Below, piece by piece: positions 38,677 through 48,013 of a stretch of DNA of 64,000 nucleotides. The notes under the pieces were generated by a model. The model ran no database searches. It had not been told where the DNA came from and was given only the letters and a program-made list of their open reading frames with translations. A program made the translations under genes and the position numbers. Location: assembly GCA_001179505.1 (NCBI GenBank), contig CDMY01000850.1, forward strand, positions 140,341 to 204,340, given 5' to 3'. Position 1 is the stretch's first letter. Every line of letters starts with the position of its first letter. The DNA comes from Vitrella brassicaformis. Taxonomy: Eukaryota > Sar > Vitrellaceae.

Positions 38677-39782
38677 ATGGCGCCCCCTCAGGGAGACGAA
38701 GGGGAGGATCTGGATGAGGACTGTGACGAGCCTCGGCCGACATCCTCCAAGCCACCCAAAAAGGTGCCCAAATCGGGCTTCCCCGGTGTCAGGTATGCGT
38801 GCAACATGGCGAGAAGGGGTGCTGTTGTATTCTCTGTGTGTGTCGTTTGCGTGACATGCAGTTGGAATAGCCGCATGGCCTCGTGGTTGGCGTTCTGGAC
38901 GGAGCCGAGCGGCCAACGGAGGTCCAAGACCTTCAACACCAAAGGACAGGGAGTCGAGGTGAGCCAACAAGCCAGGGGAGGTGTACGATGATGGCTGAAT
39001 GATGTAACGTGATTGTTGTCCAGGCTGCCCGCCTTGAGGCTGTTGAGTACCTGAAGCTCAAGAAGTCGCTTCTCGCCGCTGCACCGCGGCGACGAGCCGT
39101 GCGGCCGGAGGAGCAGGAGCAGCTAGAAGGGATCGAGGACGCGGGAGAGCCGCCAGGTGACGAGTACCAACACTTCACCCGGTCCAAGGGCGCCGGCGTC
39201 CCCCTCCCCATCCGCCAGGAGGTGCCTGACATTGACGCCCTACAGCCGCCCATCAAGCGCGAGAACAAGAAGAATAAGCGGCACAAGAAGCGCGAGCAAT
39301 TCGACTTCGGCTGCCCAGACGGCGAGGAGGACACGACGCCGTTTGGGTTGCTGGGGGGCGGGGGCGGGGAGAACGAGGGGCGGTCGAGCTCCTCCAGGGG
39401 CCAGCCAGTGGACTATTTCCCCTATGTGCGGGAGAAATACGCTTATGTCTACACAGAGGGGTCCGGCAGGAAGCGGGCAAGGGACGAGCTGGAGGCGGGG
39501 GCGACCGACGCGCCCTGCAAGCCGCTACTCGGCGGCACCCTGCTGGACCACCCGCCCATCTTCTACCCCCCCATCATCCAGCCGACAGGCGTGACGATGG
39601 GCACCAGCCTCGGGGGCGGAGGCGGTGGCCAGACCGCCGCGGCACAGTCCCTGGGCGGTTCGCGGCCGGTGGTTGAGGATTGCGATGCGCCAGAGGCGAG
39701 CAGCGGCGCGTACGGTGCGGCAGAAATGGAGCCGAGCGTCCTCTTTGAGCAGATTGTGCGTGGTGTCGTGGGTGGCATGTAG
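38677..39782 (+). CDS. Single AP2-domain DNA-binding protein (ApiAP2-like)
   Basis: Three exons (38677-38792, 38862-38958, 39024-39782) give 323 aa. An acidic N terminus (MAPPQGDEGEDLDEDCDEP) precedes an AP2 domain at about residues 30-85: SGFPGVSWNSRMASWLAFW, then QRRSKTFNTKGQGVE and the helix AARLEAVEYLKLKK. It is a full-length single AP2 domain with the intron inside it (phase 2, between G-V and W) and a second phase-0 intron before the helix. The remainder is basic (KRENKKNKRHKKRE) then low complexity with a Gly run. Likely a nuclear sequence-specific regulator; the target is unknown. It is divergent from IVD. Confidence 0.85.
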
Positions 39783-40558
39783 AGATGCAGATATCTAGAT
39801 GGATGGTGGCGGTAGCTCAGCTGGTGGGCTGGTGAGTGAGTGAGTGAATGAATGAATGGCTGGCCGTGCCGTGAGTGACCTTCAATTCGAGAGACAGACT
39901 GACTGACTGACTGATTGACTTGCATGGTGGATGGATGGCTGCTATGGTGGTCGGGTGGCGTACGCGTAAATCTTGTCCTTTGACTGAGGCGGTCGTATGA
40001 GAGGGAGGTACCTGCACCAGCGGTGTGTGTACAGCTAGAAGGGGAAGCTACTTGACACTCACTCTTGATTTGCCGAATGGTATGATTGTTGATGCTGCTG
40101 TGCACACGAACACGGTGAGATGGCTCTGTGTCTTGCCCATGGACACCACGCTCAGCATTCAGTCCCTGCACACAGGACAGGAGGCAAGAGAGCTCAGTAT
40201 GGTGTTGGCGGCATAGACACATCATGTGTGCTATGCTGCACGTAGAGATGATAGCATAGCACACCCCACTTGATGAGCTGGTTAGGGGAGTGCATTAGCA
40301 GGCAGGCTGCAAGCAGGCAGGCAGACCAGTGAGTGACGACGGAGTGATTGACCGGTGTGGTGTGGTCGAATGGATTGCTGGGTGGGCATGGGCACGACTG
40401 ATATCTAATTCATCTGCCGGTGTCTGTCTGAACAATCCACACACACACATACAAACTGACTAGAACACAGAGCAACTCGTCTCGTCCGCCCTTTTCTCCT
40501 CAGCTCTCATGGCTGGCTGCAACCTTCTTCTCAGCAGCTGCTATCTCCCTTCCCCCTG
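39783..40558. other. Intergenic region, no supported gene
   Basis: About 775 bp. It contains GAGT/GAAT repeats (39833-39860), GACT repeats (39897-39920) and GCAG repeats (40300-40325). Open frames do not resemble proteins. Confidence 0.6.
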
Positions 40559-40906
40559 CTACCTACCTCCAGCCGACACCTCTTGCACCATCTTCTCGGC
40601 CACTCCCGAACTCTCTCGCCCAGGTATTACCTGCTCACTCTGTGCCTGAGCGGCGGCCTCGCTGGCGGCTGCTGATGCCTCTTGCGCAGCCTGTGCAGCT
40701 TCCCTGGCCTCGTCTGCCGCTTTCCTGGCCTCTTGCACCATCTCGCTCAACTCCTGCGTGTCGTCGTGAGAAGGTCTTGGTGTAGTGAGGGGCATATCTG
40801 GGCCGATGGCGGGAGAGGCAGTTGAGGGACGAGGGGGCGATTGAAGGGGACCCAGCGCCAGATCTCGTGCATTGCCGTCATCAGTGTGGGCCAACTCTGC
40901 CTCCTC
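40559..40906 (-). CDS. Ala/Gln-rich coiled-coil frame, possibly a 3' exon of the neighbouring gene
   Basis: A frame of about 115 codons (EEAELAHTDDGNARDLALG through EKMVQEVSAGGR, stop at 40559-40561) rich in Ala, Glu and Gln with heptad-like spacing (EMVQEARKAADEAREAAQ). It lacks a clear ATG and follows the secreted Cys-rich frame by about 50 bp on the same strand, so it could be its last exon. The one plausible acceptor (CCAAG, exon at 40906) is in phase 0, and I could not find a good phase-0 donor in the upstream exon. Function unknown. Confidence 0.3.
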   Translation of the reverse strand, partial: EEAELAHTDDGNARDLALGPLQSPPRPSTASPAIGPDMPLTTPRPSHDDTQELSEMVQEARKAADEAREAAQAAQEASAAASEAAAQAQSEQVIPGRESSGVAEKMVQEVSAGGR

Positions 40907-40954
40907 CTTGGTCAGTGCAATGCACTGCGTGTCAATATCAGAAGTGACTGGCCG

Positions 40955-41326
40955 TCACTCGTATGCGCAAAAGCGGACATAGTCCATTCGGCCCCCCTGT
41001 GTTGCACTGATCACGCGGCCCATCACATCGAGGCAATCGCCCGTTTCGCTCCGACATTCATCGGGCGTCGCTAATGCGGGCCCGGGCGGAGCACATTTGA
41101 CGGTTACGTCGCCGATGATCTCGGATGCCTCGCGGGGCGCCACATAGCAGCAGTCACACGTACAGGCAAAGGGGGAGGCGGGCTGTCGAGAGTGGTGGAG
41201 CTGGACGGCCGAGAAAAAGGATGGGTGGTTCAGAAGATCTGTGCCGTGGTTGGATGCGGCCGAAGATGCTTGCTGGCCAGCTGACAGCACCTGGCTCAGG
41301 GAGAGATGGATAAGGAGCAGGAACAT
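40955..41326 (-). CDS. Small secreted Cys-rich protein, family unrecognised
   Basis: An open frame of 123 aa. The start MFLLLIHLSLSQVLSAG is a typical signal peptide with an AG-type cleavage site. The mature part has CTCDCCYVAP followed by further spaced cysteines (VKCAPPG, ECRSETGDCLDVMG, RFCAYE), suggesting a disulphide-bonded module outside the cell. No family is recognised. It may continue into the Ala-rich frame downstream. It is head-to-head with the PH-domain gene. Confidence 0.5.
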   Translation of the reverse strand: MFLLLIHLSLSQVLSAGQQASSAASNHGTDLLNHPSFFSAVQLHHSRQPASPFACTCDCCYVAPREASEIIGDVTVKCAPPGPALATPDECRSETGDCLDVMGRVISATQGGRMDYVRFCAYE

Positions 41327-41520
41327 GCGAAGGCAATCGGTTTGCCTCGCGACCTCGGGTGCTCTCCTCGTCACCCCCTTCGAATCTGCGAGCTAGGCTC
41401 GCAGGGAAAATTCACTCTGAGAACGGAGGCCAACGCGGTTCACATTCGCACCACATCCGGAAGCTCTCCGTGACCCCCCATTTTGCGATAAGGGCCGTCC
41501 CCTTGCGGGATATATCCGCG
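41327..41520. promoter_or_regulatory. Divergent promoter with TGCGAGCT inverted repeat
   Basis: 194 bp between the Cys-rich secreted protein and the PH-domain gene. TGCGAGCT at about 41387-41394 is followed by GGCTCGCA at about 41396-41403, an inverted pair with one mismatch. Confidence 0.5.
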
Positions 41521-43655
41521 ATGGCGGTTGGGATGCGTGTTTCTCGTCTTTCTCGCCAGAGACCGAGTCATCGGCGCAGGCGGACGACTCGTGTGACTTC
41601 GCCCCTCGGTCAGGCGCAGCTCGTGGGCTTGAATGTCACGAGGAAGATAGCAAAGGGGTGAGCCTGGAAATGGGGCTACACCAGAACACAACACAAATCC
41701 ATGCAGCTCTGCATGGTCTCGTGTGTCCAGGCTCGGAGAGGCTCGTCGTTCCATCACGGAGTTCTTCTCGACTCTCCCAGACCTCTGTGGCTGTGCGGAC
41801 GAGCGGTGCAATCGCCGCCGGGCCTCGGAATATGACGAGACGGACGCTGAGTACGATGACCTCAGACGGGTATCCTTCAAGCTCCACCGAACCAGACAGC
41901 CGTCGCGCTTCTCTCAAGTGGCGGCCACCGAGTGGGAGGATGACTATGACGACCAAGAGGACGATTTCGACAGCTTCGAAGCCGGGAGACGCGAAACACG
42001 GTCGCGGTCGTCGATTGCCCCTTTGCTGCGCGAGAGCGTACTACGCAACAGGAAGCGGTCCCTCGTGCAGAAGTCCATCCTGAAGAGGCAAGCGGATCAG
42101 GGGCGAGACACGGTGACGAGTCAGCGGCTGATACAGGCCCCACCCACTATGTTGGGGAGCGAGACGCGTGGCAGCAGCAGATACGCACCTCATGGTGGCG
42201 GCGTTGGACTCAAGGAGGGCGCAAACACTGAGAAGATGCGGCGTGTGGGCGAGGTGGGGGAGAGGGGCATGAGTATGATGAGTGTGACCGATCACGCGGG
42301 GTCGAGAGGCGGCACGATCGAGAGTTGCGGCGGACCATCAGGGGCGCAGGGCCACTGAGACGGGCGAAGAGGTCGAAGACCTGACTGATGAGGTGAGGAG
42401 ACAGCGCTGGTGTGCACCGAGCGACATGTGTATCTATGTGCAGGCAAGGGCTGCCGCTGGATTGACGAAAGAGGACTTGGAGGTCTTTCGACGGAATCCC
42501 CCTCGACTGTCCATCGTCGCTGCATCAAATGAATCGGACGGTAGGTATGTGGGTGACCCCAGGCAGCTCAGTTGACCACAGGCATTCCGTCTTTCTGTCT
42601 GCACAGAGAGCGAGTTCCCGTACGCCCACTCTGACGCGGATGAGGAGTACGTGCCGACCGACCCGGATATTTCGCCCAAGTCGCGGTACCTACCTGTGGA
42701 CACCAACGTAGCCACGAGCCTGGGAGTGCACCACGCACGACCTGACGAAGCCAGAGCCGGCGTGAGCAAAGCACTGCCTGCAGCAGGACGTCTTAGCCAG
42801 CGTGTGTTGGCTACTCTCTCCATGTATGGGATGGGTGGTATGGTATGGTATTCTGTTGGTTGGTTTGCAGAAGCGTTCGTCTGCCATCCGGCGTGAGAAG
42901 GTTAAGTCCGTGGCCAAGAACCTACAAGGTAGAGAACCTGACAAATAATGCCACACCCGCTGTGTCTGTCTACCTTGATGCACCCCTCCCATGCAGGCTA
43001 CCTGGAGAAGCCTCGCGCGCAGAAGTCGATGCCACTCAACCTGGGCTGGATGACGCGTAAGTTGCAAACAGGGGACATCTGTCGGCGTTCAGCCCACCTT
43101 GCTCTATGCCCTTCCTGTCTGTTTTCGTTGGGCAGAGTCGCTTCCGTGTGCGCGTCGTTTCTACCATGTGACGCCTGATGGTCATCTGTTGACGTGGTAC
43201 AACTCACATCAGGCCGCCACTGAGGGCAAGAAGGACCCCAATGGCGCCATTCCACTCTCATCGGTGAGCTATCGAGCCAACGAGCCAACGAACGAGAGAG
43301 ACAGAGGCAGCCGAGCAAGAGAGCCATGGAGACATGGGGCGGAAGGATTGTGGGCTGTTTAAATGAGTGTGTCATGCAGGTGTTGGCGGTTCGCGTGACG
43401 GGCTCTCACGACAATCACTTCAAGATATTCTGCAGACTCGGCACAGAAGAGACGTGGGCGAATGCCAAGAAGCATTCCCTCAGCTCTCTCTGCTCGATTT
43501 GGGGGGGCAGGTTTGCGATATGAGTATGTCGTGTCTCTGTGTGTCTACACTTCAGGGCGAAGGTGTACAAGTGCGACACGGACGGTGAGCGTCAGATGTG
43601 GGTCAACGGCCTGAATGAACTCATACAGCTGCACAAAGACCAGGGGACCGCATAA
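41521..43655 (+). CDS. PH-domain protein with basic/acidic N-terminal region
   Basis: Ten exons give 474 aa: 41521-41657, 41731-42253, 42342-42392, 42444-42540, 42607-42803, 42871-42928, 42997-43056, 43136-43263, 43380-43453 and 43556-43655. The N-terminal 300 residues are basic then acidic low complexity (RQRPSHRRRRTTR, EWEDDYDDQEDDFDS) with a short Cys/Arg cluster (LCGCADERCNRRR). A pleckstrin-homology domain occupies about residues 360-470: AGYLEKPR-type first strand, ARRFYHVTPDGHLLTWYNS, DPNGAIPLSSVLAVRV, HFKIFCR, KVYKCDTDGERQMWVNGLNEL with the C-terminal Trp helix. PH domains bind phosphoinositides or proteins at membranes; specificity is not readable. Exon 2/3 splicing (42253 to 42342) was chosen by phase. 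Confidence 0.75.
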
Positions 43656-44080
43656 CGACAGACACGAGCTGGTGCTGATCTAGATAAGAGGTTGGCTGTG
43701 CTGGCTGATTGCAGCAAAAGGATATGTAGGACATTCATAATAATTCCGTATGTGTGTGTGTGGAGTGGAGTGGACCCTGCAAAGTGTCCTTTGGATTTGA
43801 TTCATTCATCCAATGCCCATGGCACACATGGCGGCATGGCCGGATCCAGGGCAAGCGTCAAGGCTGACAAATAGTCCCACACTCATGGCACAACACCTAG
43901 GCACACACCAGTATGCACACGCACAGCCCCTCCCCCCACTCCCCCATTCTCTACAGCTAATACACAAAGGCAACACCACTAACACGAGGTGTGGAAAACT
44001 GATCCAGGCATCGCATCATGGACGCGATGCCTGGCCTGCCTCTCCCTCTTATCATGTCTGTCACTCCTCAAGTACATAAG
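43656..44080. other. Convergent spacer
   Basis: 425 bp between the PH-domain stop and the ankyrin gene stop. TG repeat near 43752-43764. No gene recognised. Confidence 0.55.
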
Positions 44081-46027
44081 TCAGTGGGTGTGCCTGTGTG
44101 TCCTGTGCGGCCGTGCGTCTGCCTTTGCCTTGCGTGTCTTGGTGTCCTCCGTGTAGGCCGTATCGACGGCGAAGAAAGCGAAAGGGTCCAGGAAGGCAGC
44201 TGTCATGTCGGCCTCTGGGTCAGGCTGCACACACCCATGCAAGATGATGAATGACGTGTCTTTGTTGTGTGTATATGGGCTGGGCTTACGAAGTCGTCAT
44301 TGTCAGTGTCCATCAGCCGTTGGTACTCTTCCGGCACGCTGCCCTCGGTGATCATGGCCTCCTCATCGACGTCATCGAGTGCATCCTCCAGCTGCATCAG
44401 CAGCACCGCCTCACTCGGACTCTCGCCTGGCGCATGATGAGACTCGACGGAAGGCGGCATGCTCCCCGTCTCCAGGAAATATGCCACACTCTCGTGACCC
44501 TGCACACACGACACCACACAACGCATAAAGACTGACATGGATGATGTGTGTCTGAGCGAGTGGGGGAGTGGACACTGACCTTCCGCATGGCAGAGTCGAG
44601 TGCAGTTTCGTTGCGGAGGCCCCTCACCTCAATCAGCGCCTCACCTCCCGCCTCAATCAGCCTCGCACAGATGGCCAGGTGGTTCTTGGATGCCGCGTTG
44701 TGCAACGGGGTCTCACCAAGGGCATCCAGTGCCCATACGCTTCCCCTATCACACTGAAGGAGGGAGGGGACTTGTGGATGTGGTGGGTCATGTGTGTCTA
44801 TCTCACCCACCTCCACAAGAGCATCTGCAACCTCGGCATTCCCACAGGCAGCAGCCACGTGTAGGGGGGTCGACCAGCCGTGACGATAGTCACCAATCCT
44901 CGACCGACAGTCGAGAGATGCCCCTGCCATCGGACGCTTCACACCTCCAGCCAGAGCTTCACACCTGTTCAAACAGACAGGAGTGCGCCGGTGTCTGCTG
45001 CAGCTACCTGGATGTATTTGTTGGCCTGCATCGATTCAATCACCTTGCGATTATCTGGATGATCTCCCGGCGACCCTTGGGTGTAGCTGCAGAGTGCAGG
45101 AGAGACCAGCCTGCATTGTCCCGTGTGTGGATGTCAGCGCCAGCCTCTATGAGCAAACTGACACCAGCTGTCGACCCCTCCTCAACAGCAGCCTGACACA
45201 CAGCAACGACAGTGCCACCTATGGATCGCCTGCGTCTGCGATCACGTCTTTCCTTCCTCCCCACCTGCAGCGGTGTCTTGCCCTTCTTGTCTCTCGACTC
45301 CAGATCAGCGCCCCTCCGTATTAACAGATCCACCACCTTCCGGCCCCTCCTCCCTGCTCGAGCAGCGAGATGCAAGCAACTCTCGCCAGCCGCATTGCGC
45401 AGATTCGTCAGCGCAGGTAACCCAGAGCTCGACTGGCTTCCTTCTGTGTTGTCCAAGAGCCATTCAACAGTCTCCAGATGGCCCTTGGCGCAGGCAAGGT
45501 GCAGTGGTGTGTTGAGGCTCTTGTCACGCGCGAAGACGCCCGTTTGTCGCGACAGCAGCTGAGTGAGGTCGGTGCCGGTCTCCCCCCTTGCTGCCATTTC
45601 TTGCCACGCTGCATCGGTCCTCTCCTCGATGTCAATCTTGCTGATGTGGTCAGTCAGGGCAACACAGATCTTGGTGTGGCCATGAAGAGCCGCCAGGTGG
45701 AGAGGCGTCGACCCTGACGCGTCGGTGAGGATGGGATCGGCATTGTGGTCGAGAAGGAACCGCACCACCTCGAGAAGGCCTCGCTCACTCGCCTTGTGGA
45801 GGGCCGTCTGTCCCGTGGAATCCGTGTCGTCGATGGTCACAGTGATGTCGTCGCGTAGCAGCAGCCGGCCGACATTGACAAATTCGTGTGCCAGGGCATA
45901 CCGCTGGATGGCGGGCAGCTCTGTAGCGTCAGCGGCCTGACGTGTCCTTATCCACTCTGATAACCTGAGCAGCCACACAGCAGCATCAAATAGCGCCACA
46001 CACATTAAACAGGAACACACGCCCTGT

Positions 46028-46065
<38 letters not shown>

Positions 46066-46474
46066 TTCCTGACCGGTCTGCCACTGCCCGTGCCAGCGTT
46101 GGATCCATTGCAGCCACACGAGCGGGGTCCAGCTGCAGTTGATGGATAAGTGACGCCACCTTCCTCGCCTCGTCTGTCGTCATTGCGGCCCCATGCGAGA
46201 TGTGGAAGCCTCCCTGGTGCTCAAGATACTCCCTGATCCGGCTGTGGGTATGGGGAGGCGCATGGGCATGCGCTGCTGCGACCACCCGGATAGTGCGGAC
46301 GCTCTTGCGGCGCCGTGTTGCGGGTGCATGAGGCGGTAGGAAGGCATGAGAGCTGCGGGAAGGCCCGAGGGCGTGCCGTTTTGTCCTGCTGATGAGTGCC
46401 ATCTGGACCGCGCCGAAGCAGCTGGCAGCATAGAAGAGAGGGAAGATCAGCGTCAGACAACAGCGGATCTCCAT
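44081..46474 (-). CDS. Ankyrin-repeat protein with N-terminal signal sequence
   Basis: Seven exons give 643 aa: 46074-46474, 45265-45964, 45044-45192, 44811-44964, 44580-44753, 44290-44499 and 44081-44224. The start MEIRCCLTLIFPLFYAAS is a signal peptide or signal anchor. Ankyrin units follow from about residue 175: TGQTALHKASERGLLEVVRF, SGSTPLHLAALHGHTK, LNTPLHLACAKGHLETVEW, AGESCLHLAARAGRRG, RDNAGWSLLHSAAT, GWSTPLHVAAACGNAEVAD and LGETPLHNAASKNHLAI. That is seven or more repeats, interrupted by insertions. The C terminus is acidic. Ankyrin arrays bind partner proteins; a signal sequence on one is unusual for a cytosolic scaffold, so it may face a lumen or be membrane-tethered. It is divergent from the FkbM gene. 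Confidence 0.85.
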
Positions 46475-46640
46475 ATATCCATGAAGGAATCAACGAACAG
46501 AGAACAGACGCAGCAGATAAGCCAATGGGCGGTTTGGTTGCGAGCTCCTGTGCGATCCAAATTCTTCCGCCGGTTGCCGCTATTTCCCATTGTGAAACGA
46601 TGCAGCAGCCTTCAGCAGTGTAGATCTGGCAGTGGTAGTG
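46475..46640. promoter_or_regulatory. Divergent promoter with TGCGAGCT
   Basis: 166 bp between the ankyrin-repeat and FkbM genes. TTGCGAGCTC is at about 46538-46547. The short spacing implies overlapping promoter elements. Confidence 0.45.
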
Positions 46641-47891
46641 ATGAATCTATCGTTTGCAATGAGTTTGTGGCTTTCAACTGGATTGCCGCTCTTCAACCAT
46701 CTCGTGCGGTGCAGCTGCCAGTCATCCCCCTTGTTTGAGGCGACCATCCCTGCATGGCTCCGCTCGCGGGACTGGAAACTCGAACAGGACCCTACCTTCC
46801 TCACACAAGCACCCCCAGCCTCCCTCTGCCAAGAGGACAACAACCGCACTTGTGCAGCCCCTCCCACTGACCCGGATCGCCGCCACCTTCGCTCAATCGC
46901 CTACCCTCTCTTCAGCACCAACCTCCATCTCGGGGGCGAGGACATTTTCGTCTTCGAGCATTTCTTCTACGGCATGACAGGCGGGCTCTTTCTCGAGGCG
47001 GGGGCAGCGGATGGCTTCCGCGAATCCAGCACCATGCTGCTGGAGAGGTATGCCGGTTGGCGGGGCATACACATCGAAGGGTCGCCCATCAACTACCGAC
47101 TCCTGATCAACAACCGGCCTGATACCCTCAATCTCAATGCGGTGTTGTGCTCAGAGAGGGCAGGGGAAGACAACGACGGCGTCGTGACGTTTAAGGCGCA
47201 GGAGCTAATTGGAGGGATCGTCCGCTTTATGGAGCCGGGCAAGGTCCAGGGCCTCGATGTCCGCAATGTGACTGTAGATGGCAATGGGACTGTGCGCGTG
47301 GACCCCAATGTGACCGACCTGCCGGCAGCTGGGATTGCGAACCTCCCCTGCCTGTCGCTGAGGCGCGTCTTGCGTCGATTCGGCATCCGGCACATCAACT
47401 TTATGATGGTCGACATTGAGGGCGCCGAGTGGCCGGTGCTAGAGGCTTTCAACTTCTCAGATGTCACTGTTGATGTGCTCGCCATCGAGACGAACGCACG
47501 GGAGGCGGGCACAGGGAAAGCCGACCTCTTCCAGGCCCACCTGTCGCAGTATGGCTATCGAATGACATACCCCATCCACGGGTACCTGGGGCTCAACACG
47601 TATTTCCTGCGCGAGGGCTTCGTGCCTTCCACCAGGCCAGGTGCGGGCAGACAAGCTGACAACCGATACAGAGAGGTACTGCTGAAGGGAGCGCCAGAGT
47701 GTTGGAGGAACGCTGTGCTGGTGGATCACGATGATGGGGACAGGATCGTGATGATGGTGACGCCGGAGCGGTGCTGTTCGTATGCGGGGTGGGTGAGTGT
47801 GTGTTTCGCTGAGGCTTTCACGTATAGGAAGTGCTGCCTACAGCCGATGGGGCTGGACATGCAAGGGGATGGACTGGTGACATTCGTTTGA
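46641..47891 (+). CDS. FkbM-family methyltransferase, intronless
   Basis: A single open frame of 416 aa with no intron, unlike its neighbours. The start MNLSFAMSLWLSTGLPLF is hydrophobic, a signal peptide or type II anchor. The catalytic core has GGLFLEAGAADGFRESST (SAM-binding motif I, usually E/D-x-G-A), RYAGWRGIHIEGSPINY, LNLNAVLCS, INFMMVDIEGAEWPVLEA and LAIETNA, as in the Methyltransf_21/FkbM family. The C-terminal 100 residues are Cys-containing (CCSYAGW, RKCCLQPMG). FkbM enzymes transfer methyl groups to sugars or small molecules; the substrate here is unknown. Potential N-glycosylation sites (NRT, NVT, NGT) support a lumenal location. The ATG at 46641 is the first true ATG of the frame. 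Confidence 0.8.
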   Translation: MNLSFAMSLWLSTGLPLFNHLVRCSCQSSPLFEATIPAWLRSRDWKLEQDPTFLTQAPPASLCQEDNNRTCAAPPTDPDRRHLRSIAYPLFSTNLHLGGEDIFVFEHFFYGMTGGLFLEAGAADGFRESSTMLLERYAGWRGIHIEGSPINYRLLINNRPDTLNLNAVLCSERAGEDNDGVVTFKAQELIGGIVRFMEPGKVQGLDVRNVTVDGNGTVRVDPNVTDLPAAGIANLPCLSLRRVLRRFGIRHINFMMVDIEGAEWPVLEAFNFSDVTVDVLAIETNAREAGTGKADLFQAHLSQYGYRMTYPIHGYLGLNTYFLREGFVPSTRPGAGRQADNRYREVLLKGAPECWRNAVLVDHDDGDRIVMMVTPERCCSYAGWVSVCFAEAFTYRKCCLQPMGLDMQGDGLVTFV

Positions 47892-48013
47892 ACACATGAA
47901 CACATGACCGACCGACCGAGCAATGATCTGTGCAACATGCGATTCATCTCATTCGCACACACATGTGCACAACACGCAAACAGTCCACTGTCCGTTCGTC
48001 TGGGCCTGTTCGT

